DNA from: Novosphingobium malaysiense
GTDB lineage: Bacteria; Pseudomonadota; Alphaproteobacteria; Sphingomonadales; Sphingomonadaceae
NCBI RefSeq assembly: GCF_000802225.1
Contig: NZ_JTDI01000005.1
Location: 372,001 to 436,000, forward strand
Direction of reading: 5' to 3'
Length of the DNA stretch: 64,000 bases
Below are positions 1 through 9,018 of this stretch, one piece after another. The notes under the pieces were generated by a model, which was not told where the DNA came from, did not search any database, and was given only the letters and a program-made list of their open reading frames with translations. How positions within the stretch are numbered: the first letter of the stretch is position 1; every line of letters begins with the position of its first letter. A program made the translations under genes and the position numbers.

Positions 1-774
1 GGCACACGGCTCGAACCGCTTGGCGCCGAAATCGCTTGGGGCTTCGTCAACAGCTTCCACTTCGTCGCCGGAAAGCTGGAACGGCGCGAGGACGCCATCG
101 CGCTCGAACTGGGCGATCTGGCGCGCCATCCCGACATGAGCGAGGTCTACAACAACGAGCTCGAAGAAAAGCAGTTCCTGTGTCAGTCGCTCGCCGAGCA
201 GCGCGCCGCGATCGAATGCATGCGCGACTATGCTGCCGAGATGTACCGCGTGCAGTCGGGCTGGCCATGGTCCCCGGCGCGCGGCAGCAAGGCCTCCTCG
301 GCCTCGTCCGCCAGCCAGATCGCGGCACTCGATTTCTTGCGCGCCCGCGAATTGGCCGCGCGCGAGAAGCACAGTCCCAGGGGACCTGTCGTGGTGTTCT
401 CTGGCCCAGCCCAATGGCACGACTGGGAGACGCTGTGGGCGCGGCTCGACGAGATCAAGGCGCGGGTACCGCACATGACGCTGGTGACGACCGGGCAGCG
501 CAAGGGCGCCGATGCGATCGCGGCGGCCTGGGCTGCGCGGCCGGAGAACAGCGTGCCGCTCGTCGCCTATGGTCTCTACGGCTCGGGGCGCAAGACGGCC
601 TTTACCCGCAACCGCAAGCTTGCTGAATTGAAGCCGGTCGAAGCGCTACTGTGCGAAGGATCGGGCCTGCAGGCGAACCTCTATCAGGTTCTGCGCGAGG
701 CCAATGTTCCGATCCATGCCTTCCGCAAGGCGGACCAGATCGCTGACACCGCTGTCCCGCGTATGCGGGCGTGA
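1..774 (+). CDS. DUF2493 (SLOG-like) domain protein, 5' end missing
   Basis: The reading frame is open from base 1, so the start lies before the window. The last ~120 residues carry the DUF2493 pattern (YspA/cpYpsA-related SLOG fold, a Rossmann-like nucleotide-binding module): a GPVVVFSG strand, then TTGQRKGADAIAAAWA, then FTRNRKL and LLCEGSGLQ. The upstream part (AWGFVNSFHFVAGKLE, then an acidic helix) matches the same region of the gene at 1496-2476, so the two are paralogues. DUF2493 proteins are common on plasmids; ligand binding is known for the fold, but no reaction is assigned. An internal ATG at 136 exists but would cut off the conserved helical part. Confidence 0.8.
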   Translation, partial: GTRLEPLGAEIAWGFVNSFHFVAGKLERREDAIALELGDLARHPDMSEVYNNELEEKQFLCQSLAEQRAAIECMRDYAAEMYRVQSGWPWSPARGSKASSASSASQIAALDFLRARELAAREKHSPRGPVVVFSGPAQWHDWETLWARLDEIKARVPHMTLVTTGQRKGADAIAAAWAARPENSVPLVAYGLYGSGRKTAFTRNRKLAELKPVEALLCEGSGLQANLYQVLREANVPIHAFRKADQIADTAVPRMRA

Positions 775-842
775 AGTCGGCCTGATCATCCGGGGCAGGG
801 CCTTTGTTCTGCCCAATCATATTCCCATGACAGGAGGTTCGC

Positions 843-1085
843 ATGGCAATCCCTGAACCCTATCGCCGCAATTTCCAAACGCTGCTTCGCGCCGCGGCCG
901 ATGGCAATCTCGCACTCCTGGAGTGCACCGATGCCCGGACCGGTGTGCCCCGCTACGTCGTCACGGCCGTGGGCCGCGACGAAGGCGATTACGTCATGAC
1001 TCCGTTTGGACATCTCTGCGATGGGAACCCTTTCGAGGACTATATTCCGCCCGATCCAGGCGATGGGGTACAGCCGCGCGCGTGA
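843..1085 (+). CDS. DUF6117-like small protein
   Basis: An 80-residue soluble protein starting MAIPEPYRRNFQTLLRAAADG, with a strong AGGAGG ribosome site at 831-836 before the ATG. The pattern YRRNFQTLLRAA...L.LLEC.D..TG.PRYV...VGR...DYVMTPFGHL resembles the short DUF6117 family found on sphingomonad plasmids (recalled resemblance, not searched). No membrane segment, signal peptide or catalytic motif is visible. It lies between two DUF2493 paralogues on the same strand, so it probably belongs to the plasmid-maintenance or conjugation-associated gene set. Function unknown. Confidence 0.7.
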   Translation: MAIPEPYRRNFQTLLRAAADGNLALLECTDARTGVPRYVVTAVGRDEGDYVMTPFGHLCDGNPFEDYIPPDPGDGVQPRA

Positions 1086-1495
1086 CGACACCGGCGTAGA
1101 CATAATTCGTCCGCGCGACTGAACCGGACAATTCGGGCTGGCCGCACTCCTCGCGCGCCAGCCCACTTTTGTGCTGCCGGGGAATTCACACCTTCCGCTG
1201 ATCCCTCCGTCAAAGATGCAACCATTTGCTGTCAAAAGCCCCGTCATGGGCATCGAGCCCATGCCAAGGCTCGGGCGTATGGGGCAGGCGCCCGTGTATT
1301 ATTCTCTCTTCCAACAAGTCCAAGTATGGCACGGGGTCAGCCCCGGCCTCAAGGATCGACGGCCCCTCCAATTTGCTGCGCAAATCGGTTCCTCCGTCGC
1401 CCGCTTCGCGGCCGGGCTGCGCCCGGTCCTTGACCCCGGCGCTCGCAGCCCGTGCAGGAGGGGAAGCCTCTTTTCCTAGTTTCAAGGAGGCTACG
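1086..1495 (+). other. gene-free spacer upstream of the second DUF2493 gene
   Basis: The 410 bases between the DUF6117-like gene and the next coding start show no convincing gene. The frame of the downstream protein stays open back to 1226, but that leader sequence is not protein-like and the strong ribosome site is at 1484-1490. The stretch probably holds the promoter of the DUF2493 gene. No repeat or clear operator was seen. Confidence 0.4.
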
Positions 1496-2476
1496 ATGAA
1501 CACCAAGCGCACCATTCGCGACTTTTCCGAAATCGCCGATCTCATCGCCGCGGAAACTCTGACACCGGCCGATGGCTTCTCCACCGCTTTCGAAACCGGG
1601 CTCGATGAGAGCCGAATGGGCGTCGCCGAGGAGGAACTGACCTGCGACATGCCGGATGCCATGCAGGCCCAGCTCGCCACCGAGATGCTGGTCGCCACGC
1701 TCTTCGACGTGCTGCGCGATACCCGCATCGAAAGCCTTGCGCCGCGTCTCGCCTGGGGGATCGTCAACTCCTTCCACAAGGTGGCCGAGCAGCTCGATGG
1801 CGAAGCCGACCGGGCCGCGATGAAGGTTCGCGATCTCGCCCGCGATGCCGACGGCAGCGAGGTGCTCATGGGTGAACTCGAGGAAGCGCAGGTGCTCTGC
1901 CAGTCGCTTGACGAAGCGCGCGAGGCGGTGGCCTGCATGCGCGATCACGCTGCGGCAACCTACCTTGCCGAAAGCGGGCGGCCATGGTGCTCCCCGAGGG
2001 GCTCGCTGGTCTCCTCCAAGCGCACCGCATCGGTCATTGCCGCGCAGGACTTTCTCGCCGCGCGGCGGATGCGCAAGGCCGAGGCGCACGCCCCGCAAGG
2101 TCCGGTTGTGATCTTCTCGGGAGGGCAGTCCTGGGAGGATCACGAACTCCTCACCAACGCACTCGATGCGGTAAAGGCACGCGTGCCGAACATGGTTCTG
2201 GCGACCACAGCACAGGACAAGGGCTGCGATGCCATCGCAGCGGCCTGGGCGGCGCGCAGCGGCACCATGCTTATCGCCTTTACGCTCGACCGGCGCCTCG
2301 GCAAGCGGGCGGGGTTTGCCCGCAACGAGCAACTCCTGGGCTTGTGTCCGGTCGAAGCGATCGTCTGCGAAGGTTCCGGGCTGCAGTCGCATCTTGCCCG
2401 TGAGGTGAGGGCCAAGCGGGTACCGGCGCGCTTCTTCGCGCTGAAGGACCAGCGCACCAATCAGGCGGCGGCATAA
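1496..2476 (+). CDS. DUF2493 (SLOG-like) domain protein
   Basis: A 326-residue protein. The start is set by the AAGGAGG ribosome site at 1484-1490, five bases before ATG 1496, although the frame is open further upstream. Residues ~1-130 are a helical, acidic N-terminal region containing LAWGIVNSFHKVAEQLDGEA. The C-terminal ~130 residues form the DUF2493 module: GPVVIFSGGQSWEDHELL, TTAQDKGCDAIAAAWAARS, ARNEQLL and IVCEGSGLQSHL. The shared motifs make it a full-length paralogue of the partial gene at 1-774. The fold binds nucleotide-type ligands in related proteins; the function here is unknown. A strong hairpin terminator follows directly, so this gene ends a transcription unit. Confidence 0.85.
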   Translation: MNTKRTIRDFSEIADLIAAETLTPADGFSTAFETGLDESRMGVAEEELTCDMPDAMQAQLATEMLVATLFDVLRDTRIESLAPRLAWGIVNSFHKVAEQLDGEADRAAMKVRDLARDADGSEVLMGELEEAQVLCQSLDEAREAVACMRDHAAATYLAESGRPWCSPRGSLVSSKRTASVIAAQDFLAARRMRKAEAHAPQGPVVIFSGGQSWEDHELLTNALDAVKARVPNMVLATTAQDKGCDAIAAAWAARSGTMLIAFTLDRRLGKRAGFARNEQLLGLCPVEAIVCEGSGLQSHLAREVRAKRVPARFFALKDQRTNQAAA

Positions 2477-2483
2477 ACGGCTA

Positions 2484-2529
2484 GGAAAGGGACCGGTCGG
2501 GCTTCGGCTCGGCCGGTCCCTTTCCTTTT
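2484..2529 (+). terminator. Rho-independent terminator after the DUF2493 gene
   Basis: A 13-bp stem GGAAAGGGACCGG / CCGGTCCCTTTCC around a GGCTTCGGCT-type loop, followed by TTTT. It begins eight bases after the stop codon of the preceding gene. Confidence 0.85.
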
Positions 2530-2599
2530 GCCGGCGGTAAATTCACCCCCGCTCAGGGACCCGAAGCCTCTCGGCTTCGCGCCCGTCGCGGGGCGATGC

Positions 2600-2619
2600 G
2601 GAGCCACGAGTGTGGCTCC
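2600..2619. repeat. perfect hairpin GGAGCCAC-GAGT-GTGGCTCC
   Basis: An 8-bp perfect inverted repeat with a four-base loop, just beyond the 3' end of the minus-strand gene at 2636-2950. A second small hairpin (GAAGCC/GGCTTC) lies near 2562-2577. Either could terminate the minus-strand gene, but there is no T-tract. Confidence 0.5.
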
Positions 2620-2635
2620 GGCCTCCTGCGCGTGG

Positions 2636-2950
2636 CTACGCCATGCTCGTCGCTGGGCCATCCCTGCGGGATGACCTGGTATTCGTGGGAGTACCCGGCT
2701 GGGACGAGGTGCATGCCTCCGGGAGGGCGCGAAGGGCAGTCACGGCAGCGGCGCCGCCACATCGGATCGCGGCGGCAAGCAGATCGCGAAATTCGCGTTC
2801 GGTGAGGTCTTCGACTGGAAGGTCAGTGACGATCTCGGCGCATTTGCCGCGCAAGGCGCGGCGGGTCTTTTCCACCTCTTCGGCCATCATGCGTTGGCGC
2901 GCTTCAAGGTCGGCGAGGCGTTCACGGTCAGTCTTCTTGGGCATGTCCAT
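2636..2950 (-). CDS. small coiled-coil protein of a conjugation locus (unknown family)
   Basis: A 104-residue protein. I choose the ATG at 2950 because an AAGGA ribosome site lies just upstream; an in-frame ATG at 2992 adds 14 weak residues. The N-terminal half is a charged helix, DRERLADLEARQRMMAEEVEKTRRALRGK, likely a coiled coil. It is followed by VTDLPVEDLTEREFRDLLAAAI, a pattern seen in small proteins next to sphingomonad conjugation genes (recalled). The last ~25 residues are low complexity. It is divergent from the ribbon-helix-helix/traD/relaxase genes and is separated from them by a hairpin-rich spacer. A relaxosome or TraD-accessory role is possible but unproven. Confidence 0.65.
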   Translation of the reverse strand: MDMPKKTDRERLADLEARQRMMAEEVEKTRRALRGKCAEIVTDLPVEDLTEREFRDLLAAAIRCGGAAAVTALRALPEACTSSQPGTPTNTRSSRRDGPATSMA

Positions 2951-3458
2951 CGGTCCTTCGATGGTCTGCCCGCCGTCCCCTTTATTGGCCACCTGAAGGC
3001 GGCCTGCAATCCCTGGACGTGGAGGTCATCATGAATTCGGAGGTTCCCCCTATGCGGCACTATGATCAGCCTGCCGGTGTCCCACCGGCGAAAGGACAAG
3101 GCCCCCTTCGGGGAGCCGCGCCCCTTCCGGGACGTGGCGACGCAGCGAGAAATCGCTGCGCATGAAAGGACGCACGGCCGTGGCCGTTTTGTAATGCACC
3201 GTACGCACGGGTGCTGCGTGGATTTCTCTCGCTAGGTCAGAGGCTTGCCGAGGGTGCCGCGTCACCCGCTGGTTCGCATTGGCGTCATACCGGTAGTATT
3301 GCGATGGCACCCGGCCCTGCGAAGGTCTTGGGCTTCCTCGCTTTTCTCGCGTGTGCCGTGGCGGACAGCCGCATTTCTTGAGTTTTTTGCCGGTTTGCGG
3401 TAAAAAACTCCTGCTTCATGACATTCTGACGCCGGGCTTCGCGCAGCGGAGCAATGGC
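2951..3458. other. hairpin-rich gene-free region, candidate origin of transfer
   Basis: About 500 bases lie between divergent conjugation-type genes with no protein-like frame. At least four strong inverted repeats occur: GCCGGTG-tcc-CACCGGC (3073-3089), CGCAGCGA-gaaa-TCGCTGCG (3141-3160), ACGGCC-gt-GGCCGT (3174-3187) and a GAGTTTTTT-type palindrome (3380-3410). A hairpin cluster beside a ribbon-helix-helix gene and a MobF relaxase fits an oriT, but no nick site can be recognised by eye. Confidence 0.4.
3380..3410. promoter_or_regulatory. 31-bp inverted repeat before the ribbon-helix-helix gene
   Basis: GAGTTTTTTGCCG and CGGTAAAAAACTC form 13-base arms with one mismatch around GTTTG. It ends 48 bases before the start codon of the ribbon-helix-helix gene. 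It may be an operator for autoregulation or part of oriT. Confidence 0.5.
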
Positions 3459-3758
3459 ATGCACAGAATAAGCGTTCGGGTGGACGACACCCTTTACCGG
3501 CAACTTCAGCGCCGGGCCTACGGCGCAAACCTCACCTTGTCCGAGTTTGTTCGCCAAGTGCTGGGCGAAGCAGCCGATCCCGATGGGCGTTACATCTATT
3601 CCTCGCAGGACGAGGTTCTGGCGACCTCGATCCAGATTCTGACCTTGCTCGCCACCTCGATCGGTGCCCGCGCGCCGGAGCTTCTCGAGCGGGGGATGCT
3701 CGATGCCCGCGCGATCCTCGGCGAACGGGGCCTCCTCGATCCGGAGCAGGACCGATGA
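3459..3758 (+). CDS. ribbon-helix-helix (CopG/MetJ-Arc type) protein of the conjugation locus
   Basis: A 99-residue protein from ATG 3459, with GGAG at 3448-3451. The N-terminus MHRISVRVDDTLYRQLQRRA, followed by LTLSEFVRQVLGEA, is the classic beta-strand/helix/helix pattern of ribbon-helix-helix DNA-binding proteins. The C-terminal ~50 residues are helical. It lies upstream of traD and the MobF relaxase on the same strand. Small proteins of this class often act as relaxosome accessory factors that bind oriT and regulate their own operon. The large inverted repeat at 3380-3410 is a plausible binding site. The family call is visible in the sequence; the relaxosome role is inferred from context. 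Confidence 0.75.
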   Translation: MHRISVRVDDTLYRQLQRRAYGANLTLSEFVRQVLGEAADPDGRYIYSSQDEVLATSIQILTLLATSIGARAPELLERGMLDARAILGERGLLDPEQDR

Positions 3759-3915
3759 AGGGGAGCATGTCAGGAGGCCGGCGGCACCCAAAGGGTGCGG
3801 TTTGGTCGACGCCAGCTGTTCGCCGGTGCGGGCACGATGCTTTCCTCGATCGGGTCCAACCCGGCCTGTGTTTCGGCGCTGGGGCATTCCCTTCTGCGCA
3901 GGAGGGGAGGCGGTC

Positions 3916-6027
3916 ATGAGCATCTTTCGCAACGACACCCTGGGGAGTTGGACGCGGGGCGGCCAGTCCATCGTCCACAACGTGAGGATGACCACGCAGG
4001 TCTTCTTCCAGACCTTCATGGCAGGCCTGGCCTTGTGGATCATGGGCACGGTCTGGTGGGCACTCGAGCATACCACGGCCTACCAGCGATACGTCGCGAT
4101 GAAGCTCGTGGAAGGCAGCTTCAAGACCGATGCGGCGCCCGAGACCAACGATCCGGTCCTGTTCAAGACGCCCGATGGCCACCCCTACTGGACGTCTGCT
4201 GATGCACTGATGGTCTCCCCCCTTGCGAAGGGCACCCTCCATGCCTTCGAGACCGAACTCATCCACGGGGCCATCGTGGCAGGCGTGTTCTCGCTCGTGG
4301 CGCTTCTGTTCGCCTGGTTCGCCTTCACCCGGACGGGACGGGGGCTGGGTTCCAATGAATACCTGCGCGGGGCGCGTTTCGGGACCGTCAGGCAGGTGCG
4401 GCGCGCGCTCTGGAGGCAGCAGAAGGGGAGCTTTTCGATCGGCGGGGTTCCTGTGCCCGATGCGTTCGAGCCGGAACATATTCTGCTGTGCGGCGCACCC
4501 GGTACCGGCAAGACCAACCTCATCGTCAAAATGCTGGATGGCATCCGCGAGGAAGGCAAGCGGGCGATCGTCTACGACACGGCAGGGACATTCGTCGAGA
4601 AGTTCTACCGTCCGGACAAGGACATCATTCTCAATCCCCTCGATGCACGCACCGCCCATTGGTCGCCGTGGGGGGACGTCCCGCGCGAGTATCACTACGA
4701 CCAGATCGCGGAATCGACGATCCCCGACAAGGCGGGTGATCCCTTCTGGGCCAAGGCTGCACGCGGGACGCTTGTCGCTGTTCTGAGGAAGCTTGCCCGG
4801 GAAGGCGAGATGCTGGTCTCGGTGCTGCTCGACCGGCTTTTGCGCTCCAGGCTCAAGGATCTTGCCGCCTTCGCTGCGGGAACCGATGCGGCCGCCTTCA
4901 TCAGCCTCGAGGGCGAACGGACCTCTGCCGGTATCCAGGCCGAACTCGCCTCGGTAATGCGCAGCTTCTCCTACCTCGACGATACCCGGACAGGTCTTTC
5001 GATCCGCGACTGGGTGACCAACGAAGAGGGGGACAACTGGCTCTTCATTACCGTCAAGGCCGACCAGCTCCCCTCGCTCCGCCCGCTCATAACCGTCTGG
5101 CTCGACATCGCGATCTCGGCGATCATGAGCCTGGCGCCCGATCGCAGGCGGCGGCTCTACTGCATCATCGACGAGCTTCCTTCGCTGCAGAAACTGCCCT
5201 CGCTTTCCGACTTCCTGGCCCGCGCGCGCAAGTACGGTGGCTGCGGGATCCTGGGCTTCCAGTCCTATCCGCAATTGGAAGCGACCTACGGCATACAGGA
5301 TGCCGCGGCGATCACCGGTTACTGTTCGACCTGGGTGGCGCTGCGCGCGAACGATACCCCCACCGCCAAGCATGTCTCGGAGAACCTTGGGCAGGTCGAG
5401 CAGATCGAGGCGAACGAAGGAATGTCCTACGGCGTCAACGACATGCGCGATGGGGTGAACCTCTCGCGCATGCAGGTCACGCGTCCACTGGTCATGCATA
5501 CTGAGGTCACCAATCTCCCCAACCTCTCGGGCTACCTGCGTTTCGGGCGCAACCTTCCCGTGGTGCGCTTTGCCGACACCTTCAACACCGTACCGACAGT
5601 AACGGAAGGGTTCGTCGAGCGCGATACGCCGCCCGTGCGCGACAGTGATGGCGAAGCGATCATCGCCACGCTTCATGCCGAAGGAGGGGAGGATCACTCT
5701 GGCATGCCGGGCGAGGAAAGTGCCCCGGCGAAGAAGGCCAAGCGTTCGCGCCAATCTCCAAAACCGGGAAGCAACAGCAAACCGGGCGGGCGGCAACCGG
5801 ACCTGTTTGCGCAAGTGCCGTCAGAGAACGACGCACCCGTCGAAGCCGGTCCAGAGGAAATGCCGCTCTCCAAAGAGAGCGAAGCGGGAGCCGAACCAGA
5901 ACGGGAGCCTGCGCAAACGCGACAGGTCCAGGGCATTTCGCTTGCACCGCGTCGCGGCCATCCGCGTATCGAGATCGACGTCTATGACCGGGCTGGCGGG
6001 CCTCATCGCAAGGCCCGGCCGGCATGA
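3916..6027 (+). CDS. traD: TraD-type conjugative coupling ATPase
   Basis: A 703-residue type IV coupling protein, the membrane hexamer that links the relaxosome to the conjugation pore and pumps DNA. The start is ATG 3916 after the GGAGGGGAGG ribosome site at 3901-3910; the long in-frame leader upstream is not protein-like. Two N-terminal membrane segments are visible (around residues 28-48 and 112-135). Then come Walker A LLCGAPGTGKTN (~188-199) and Walker B CIIDELPSL (~415), plus the sensor-like region GFQSYPQLE. The tail after ~residue 575 is charged and low complexity, as is common in TraD where it contacts other transfer proteins. Its stop overlaps the relaxase start (ATGA), so the two are translationally coupled. 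Confidence 0.92.
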   Translation: MSIFRNDTLGSWTRGGQSIVHNVRMTTQVFFQTFMAGLALWIMGTVWWALEHTTAYQRYVAMKLVEGSFKTDAAPETNDPVLFKTPDGHPYWTSADALMVSPLAKGTLHAFETELIHGAIVAGVFSLVALLFAWFAFTRTGRGLGSNEYLRGARFGTVRQVRRALWRQQKGSFSIGGVPVPDAFEPEHILLCGAPGTGKTNLIVKMLDGIREEGKRAIVYDTAGTFVEKFYRPDKDIILNPLDARTAHWSPWGDVPREYHYDQIAESTIPDKAGDPFWAKAARGTLVAVLRKLAREGEMLVSVLLDRLLRSRLKDLAAFAAGTDAAAFISLEGERTSAGIQAELASVMRSFSYLDDTRTGLSIRDWVTNEEGDNWLFITVKADQLPSLRPLITVWLDIAISAIMSLAPDRRRRLYCIIDELPSLQKLPSLSDFLARARKYGGCGILGFQSYPQLEATYGIQDAAAITGYCSTWVALRANDTPTAKHVSENLGQVEQIEANEGMSYGVNDMRDGVNLSRMQVTRPLVMHTEVTNLPNLSGYLRFGRNLPVVRFADTFNTVPTVTEGFVERDTPPVRDSDGEAIIATLHAEGGEDHSGMPGEESAPAKKAKRSRQSPKPGSNSKPGGRQPDLFAQVPSENDAPVEAGPEEMPLSKESEAGAEPEREPAQTRQVQGISLAPRRGHPRIEIDVYDRAGGPHRKARPA

Positions 6028-8987
6028 TCCATCCCCGCCGTCTCAAGGGCACTTCGGGTAATATCGCGCGCTACTACACGGTGGGCGACTATTATACGAA
6101 GGGCGGTGACGAACCCAGCCAATGGGGAGGATGGCTCGCGCCTGAACTTGGCCTTGAGGGCAAAGTCGATCCCCATGTCTTCGCCGAACTGCTTGCCGGG
6201 CACGTTGCGGGCCAGCAGCTGGGGCGGCATCGCAGCGATGGAGAACTCCAGCACCATCCCGGATGGGATTTTGCCGTCAATGCGCCCAAGTCCGTTTCGA
6301 TCATGGCGCTGGTCGCGGGTGACGATCGGATCATTGAGGCTCACGAACGCGCAGTGACGGCGGCGCTCTCCTATCTGGAAGAACATGCCTCGCTCCGGCG
6401 CCGCGAGGACGGCGAGATCATCCACGAAACGACGGGCCGGTTGCTCTTCGCGCGCTTTACCGAGCATGCGAGCCGGGACCTGGACCCGCACCTTCATACG
6501 CACGTCGTCGTTCTCAACATGACCAATCGCGAAGCGGCCGGGCCCATGGCCAGCCTAGAGACCCGGGCCATGTTCGCCGAGCAGATGGTGGCAGGTCAGG
6601 TCTATCGCAACGAACTCGCACGGGACCTGCGCCAACAGGGCTTCGAGATCGAATTCGACCCGCGCAGGGGGCTCTTCGAAATCGCCGGGGTGCCGAAGGA
6701 CTTTATCCGCGATACGTCGCAGCGTTCCCGAAAGATCGATGCTCATGCGCAGGAGCATGGCCTGGCCGGGCAGGCCGCACGGCGTGCCTCCTTCTACGAA
6801 ACGCGCGGTGCCAAAGTGAAGGTGGGGCTCGAGGATCTGAAAGAGCAGTGGGCCGAGCGCGCAAAACCTTATGTGAAGGAGCTGGCTGACCTTGGGTCCC
6901 GAGCGGCAGAGCGCGAAGTACAGGGACTGCAGCGCGATCCCATGGTGAGCAGGCGCGCAGCCCTGTTCGGAATCCGCCAAGCTGAAACCCGCGAGGCCGT
7001 CTCCAACCTGGGCTCACTCTACCGTCATGCGCTGGAAAGCCATGTCGGGGAGGTCGGCCTCACCGATGTGCGCCCGCTCATCACCGAGCATGAAGCGCGG
7101 CACAAGCTGCTAGCGGCACGCGAGCCGACCGGTGATCATACCCTGACCAGGGGGCGCACGACGCGGCGCAGTGCCCGCCTCGAGCAGGCCTTGTCGCGCG
7201 AACTTGCCCTTGCACTGGATGATGCCCGGCCCATTGCTTCGTCCGATCGCCTGCTGACCCGGCTCGAACAGGCCGGGCTCAATCCGGCGCAGGAGCAGGC
7301 GCTGGTCATGCTCGCAACATCGCGCGACCGCGTGACGGGGCTCCATGGCGTCGCCGGTGCAGGCAAGTCGATGCTGATGTGTACGCTTGCCGAGGCGGCC
7401 GAACCGGGAACGCACTTTCTCGCTCTAGCGCCGACTTCCTCGGCTGCCGCCAATCTTGGCGACGGGGCGCGCGTGGAGGCGCGGACTGTCGCCAGCCTGT
7501 TGGCAGGCGGCGGGCACGGGATCACCAATACCCACGTCCTGCTGGTCGACGAGGCGGGGCAATTGGGGAACCGGCAGGCACAGCGCCTGCTCCAGATCAG
7601 CCGCGAGACGGGAGCGAGGCTCATCCTGCTGGGGGACAACCGGCAGACTGGCGCGATCGAGCAGGGCAAGCCGTTCTGGCTCCTTCAGCGCCTGGGACTC
7701 CCGACCGCCGAGCTGACGGAATCGATGCGGCAGGAAACGCGGACGATGAAGGCCGCGGTAACCGAAGCCCGCGCCGGTAACTATGCCGCCTCGATGGAAA
7801 AGCTCGACAAGGTGGTCAGCGGGGCAAGCGCGGAGCGCCTGGCGCGAGGGCTTGTCGAAGAATGGACCCGGCTCAAGCCGGAGACCCGCGCAACGACCAA
7901 TATTCTCGTGCTCGAAAACGAAACCAGACTCCTGGTCAACGCGAAAATTCGCGAGACCCTTAAGTCCGAAAGCGCGATCGCAGCGGAAGATACCCGCCTT
8001 TCCGTGCTCACTCCCGCAGGCATGACCGCCCAGGAAAAGCACTTCGCGCGCTTCTATTCTGGCGGCCAGGTCGTGACCTTCGCGCGCGATTTGGCTGGTC
8101 CCGGCATTGCTCGAGACACCGAGTACCGGGTGGCCGGTCTCAGCCAGGATGCCAATGGCAGACAGGTCGTTAGGCTTGTCGATGAGAATGGCCGCATGAT
8201 CCGGTGGGATCCGCGCCTGGGGCAAGCGCGTCACGTCAACGTGTTCCACCGCGAGGAACGTGACCTTGCGCAAGGCGACCGTATCCAGTGGCGGCTCGTC
8301 AACTGCGAACTGGACCTCAAGAACGCAGAGCGCGGTACGGTCGAGAAGCTGGAAGGGAGCCTCGCCACCATCCGCTGGGATCGCGGGGAGCGCGTCCAGA
8401 CCATCGATCTTAGCGAGCATAAGACCTGGGATCACGGCTATGCTGAGACGGTCTATTCCGCGCAGTCGAAGACCTATGCGCGGGTCTATGTCCTGGCGCC
8501 GGTCAATTCCGCCCTAGTCAATGGCCAGAACTACTACACGGCGATCACGCGCGCGCGTCTGGGCGTCAAGCTCTGGACCGAAAACGAGAAGAAGCTCGTC
8601 GAAAAGCTGGAAGCCCGGTCCGGCGAGAAGACATCGGCGTTGGAAGGGCTCGGCCGGCTCGATCGCGATACCGCGCGCGCCCTTGCCGATCGTCATGCAG
8701 GCCGCCTCGCGCAGGAGCGTGACGATCAGCAACGCATGCGTCAGGACCGGCGCGACCAACTGCTGGAACGCCAGCTTGATCAGCGCCGCTCCCCGGAGGG
8801 GTTGAGTGAGCATCTCGCGGAAGGCGCGCGCGGCATTGCGGAAATCATGGATCGTATCCTGAAGTCGGCACTTGAGCGCCGAGCCAGCGCCGACCGCAGT
8901 CATGCGCACGCAGGCAGGGGACATTCTTCGCCCGTCGCTGATCAAGATCACCAGAACTCCAACGTTCGACCCGGCTTTGACCGCTGA
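6024..8987 (+). CDS. MobF-family conjugative relaxase-helicase (TraA/TrwC-like)
   Basis: A 987-residue protein that nicks oriT, stays bound to the 5' end and unwinds the strand to be transferred. The N-terminal relaxase domain has the paired catalytic tyrosines ARYYTVGDYY (Tyr17/18 and 23/24) and the metal-binding triad HLHTH (His156, 158, 160). A second domain is a RecD/TraI-like helicase with Walker A GVAGAGKS near residue 445, LLVDEAGQLG, and LLLGDN-type motifs (ILLGDNRQTGAIEQG). The helicase end motif AITRARLGVKLW is near residue 845. The C-terminal ~120 residues are charged and probably unstructured. Its ATG overlaps the traD stop. Length and domain order fit full-length MobF relaxases, with no truncation. 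Confidence 0.93.
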   Translation: MIHPRRLKGTSGNIARYYTVGDYYTKGGDEPSQWGGWLAPELGLEGKVDPHVFAELLAGHVAGQQLGRHRSDGELQHHPGWDFAVNAPKSVSIMALVAGDDRIIEAHERAVTAALSYLEEHASLRRREDGEIIHETTGRLLFARFTEHASRDLDPHLHTHVVVLNMTNREAAGPMASLETRAMFAEQMVAGQVYRNELARDLRQQGFEIEFDPRRGLFEIAGVPKDFIRDTSQRSRKIDAHAQEHGLAGQAARRASFYETRGAKVKVGLEDLKEQWAERAKPYVKELADLGSRAAEREVQGLQRDPMVSRRAALFGIRQAETREAVSNLGSLYRHALESHVGEVGLTDVRPLITEHEARHKLLAAREPTGDHTLTRGRTTRRSARLEQALSRELALALDDARPIASSDRLLTRLEQAGLNPAQEQALVMLATSRDRVTGLHGVAGAGKSMLMCTLAEAAEPGTHFLALAPTSSAAANLGDGARVEARTVASLLAGGGHGITNTHVLLVDEAGQLGNRQAQRLLQISRETGARLILLGDNRQTGAIEQGKPFWLLQRLGLPTAELTESMRQETRTMKAAVTEARAGNYAASMEKLDKVVSGASAERLARGLVEEWTRLKPETRATTNILVLENETRLLVNAKIRETLKSESAIAAEDTRLSVLTPAGMTAQEKHFARFYSGGQVVTFARDLAGPGIARDTEYRVAGLSQDANGRQVVRLVDENGRMIRWDPRLGQARHVNVFHREERDLAQGDRIQWRLVNCELDLKNAERGTVEKLEGSLATIRWDRGERVQTIDLSEHKTWDHGYAETVYSAQSKTYARVYVLAPVNSALVNGQNYYTAITRARLGVKLWTENEKKLVEKLEARSGEKTSALEGLGRLDRDTARALADRHAGRLAQERDDQQRMRQDRRDQLLERQLDQRRSPEGLSEHLAEGARGIAEIMDRILKSALERRASADRSHAHAGRGHSSPVADQDHQNSNVRPGFDR

Positions 8988-9018
8988 TGCCATTGTTCAA
9001 CCGTGAGGGAGTTCGCCC

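Noticed and set aside
3050..3310. An 86-codon minus-strand frame in the candidate oriT
   Set aside because: It crosses several hairpins and looks like non-coding sequence.
3532..5814. A 760-codon minus-strand open frame
   Set aside because: It lies opposite traD, which has clear Walker motifs; the antisense frame is arginine- and proline-rich with no family motif.
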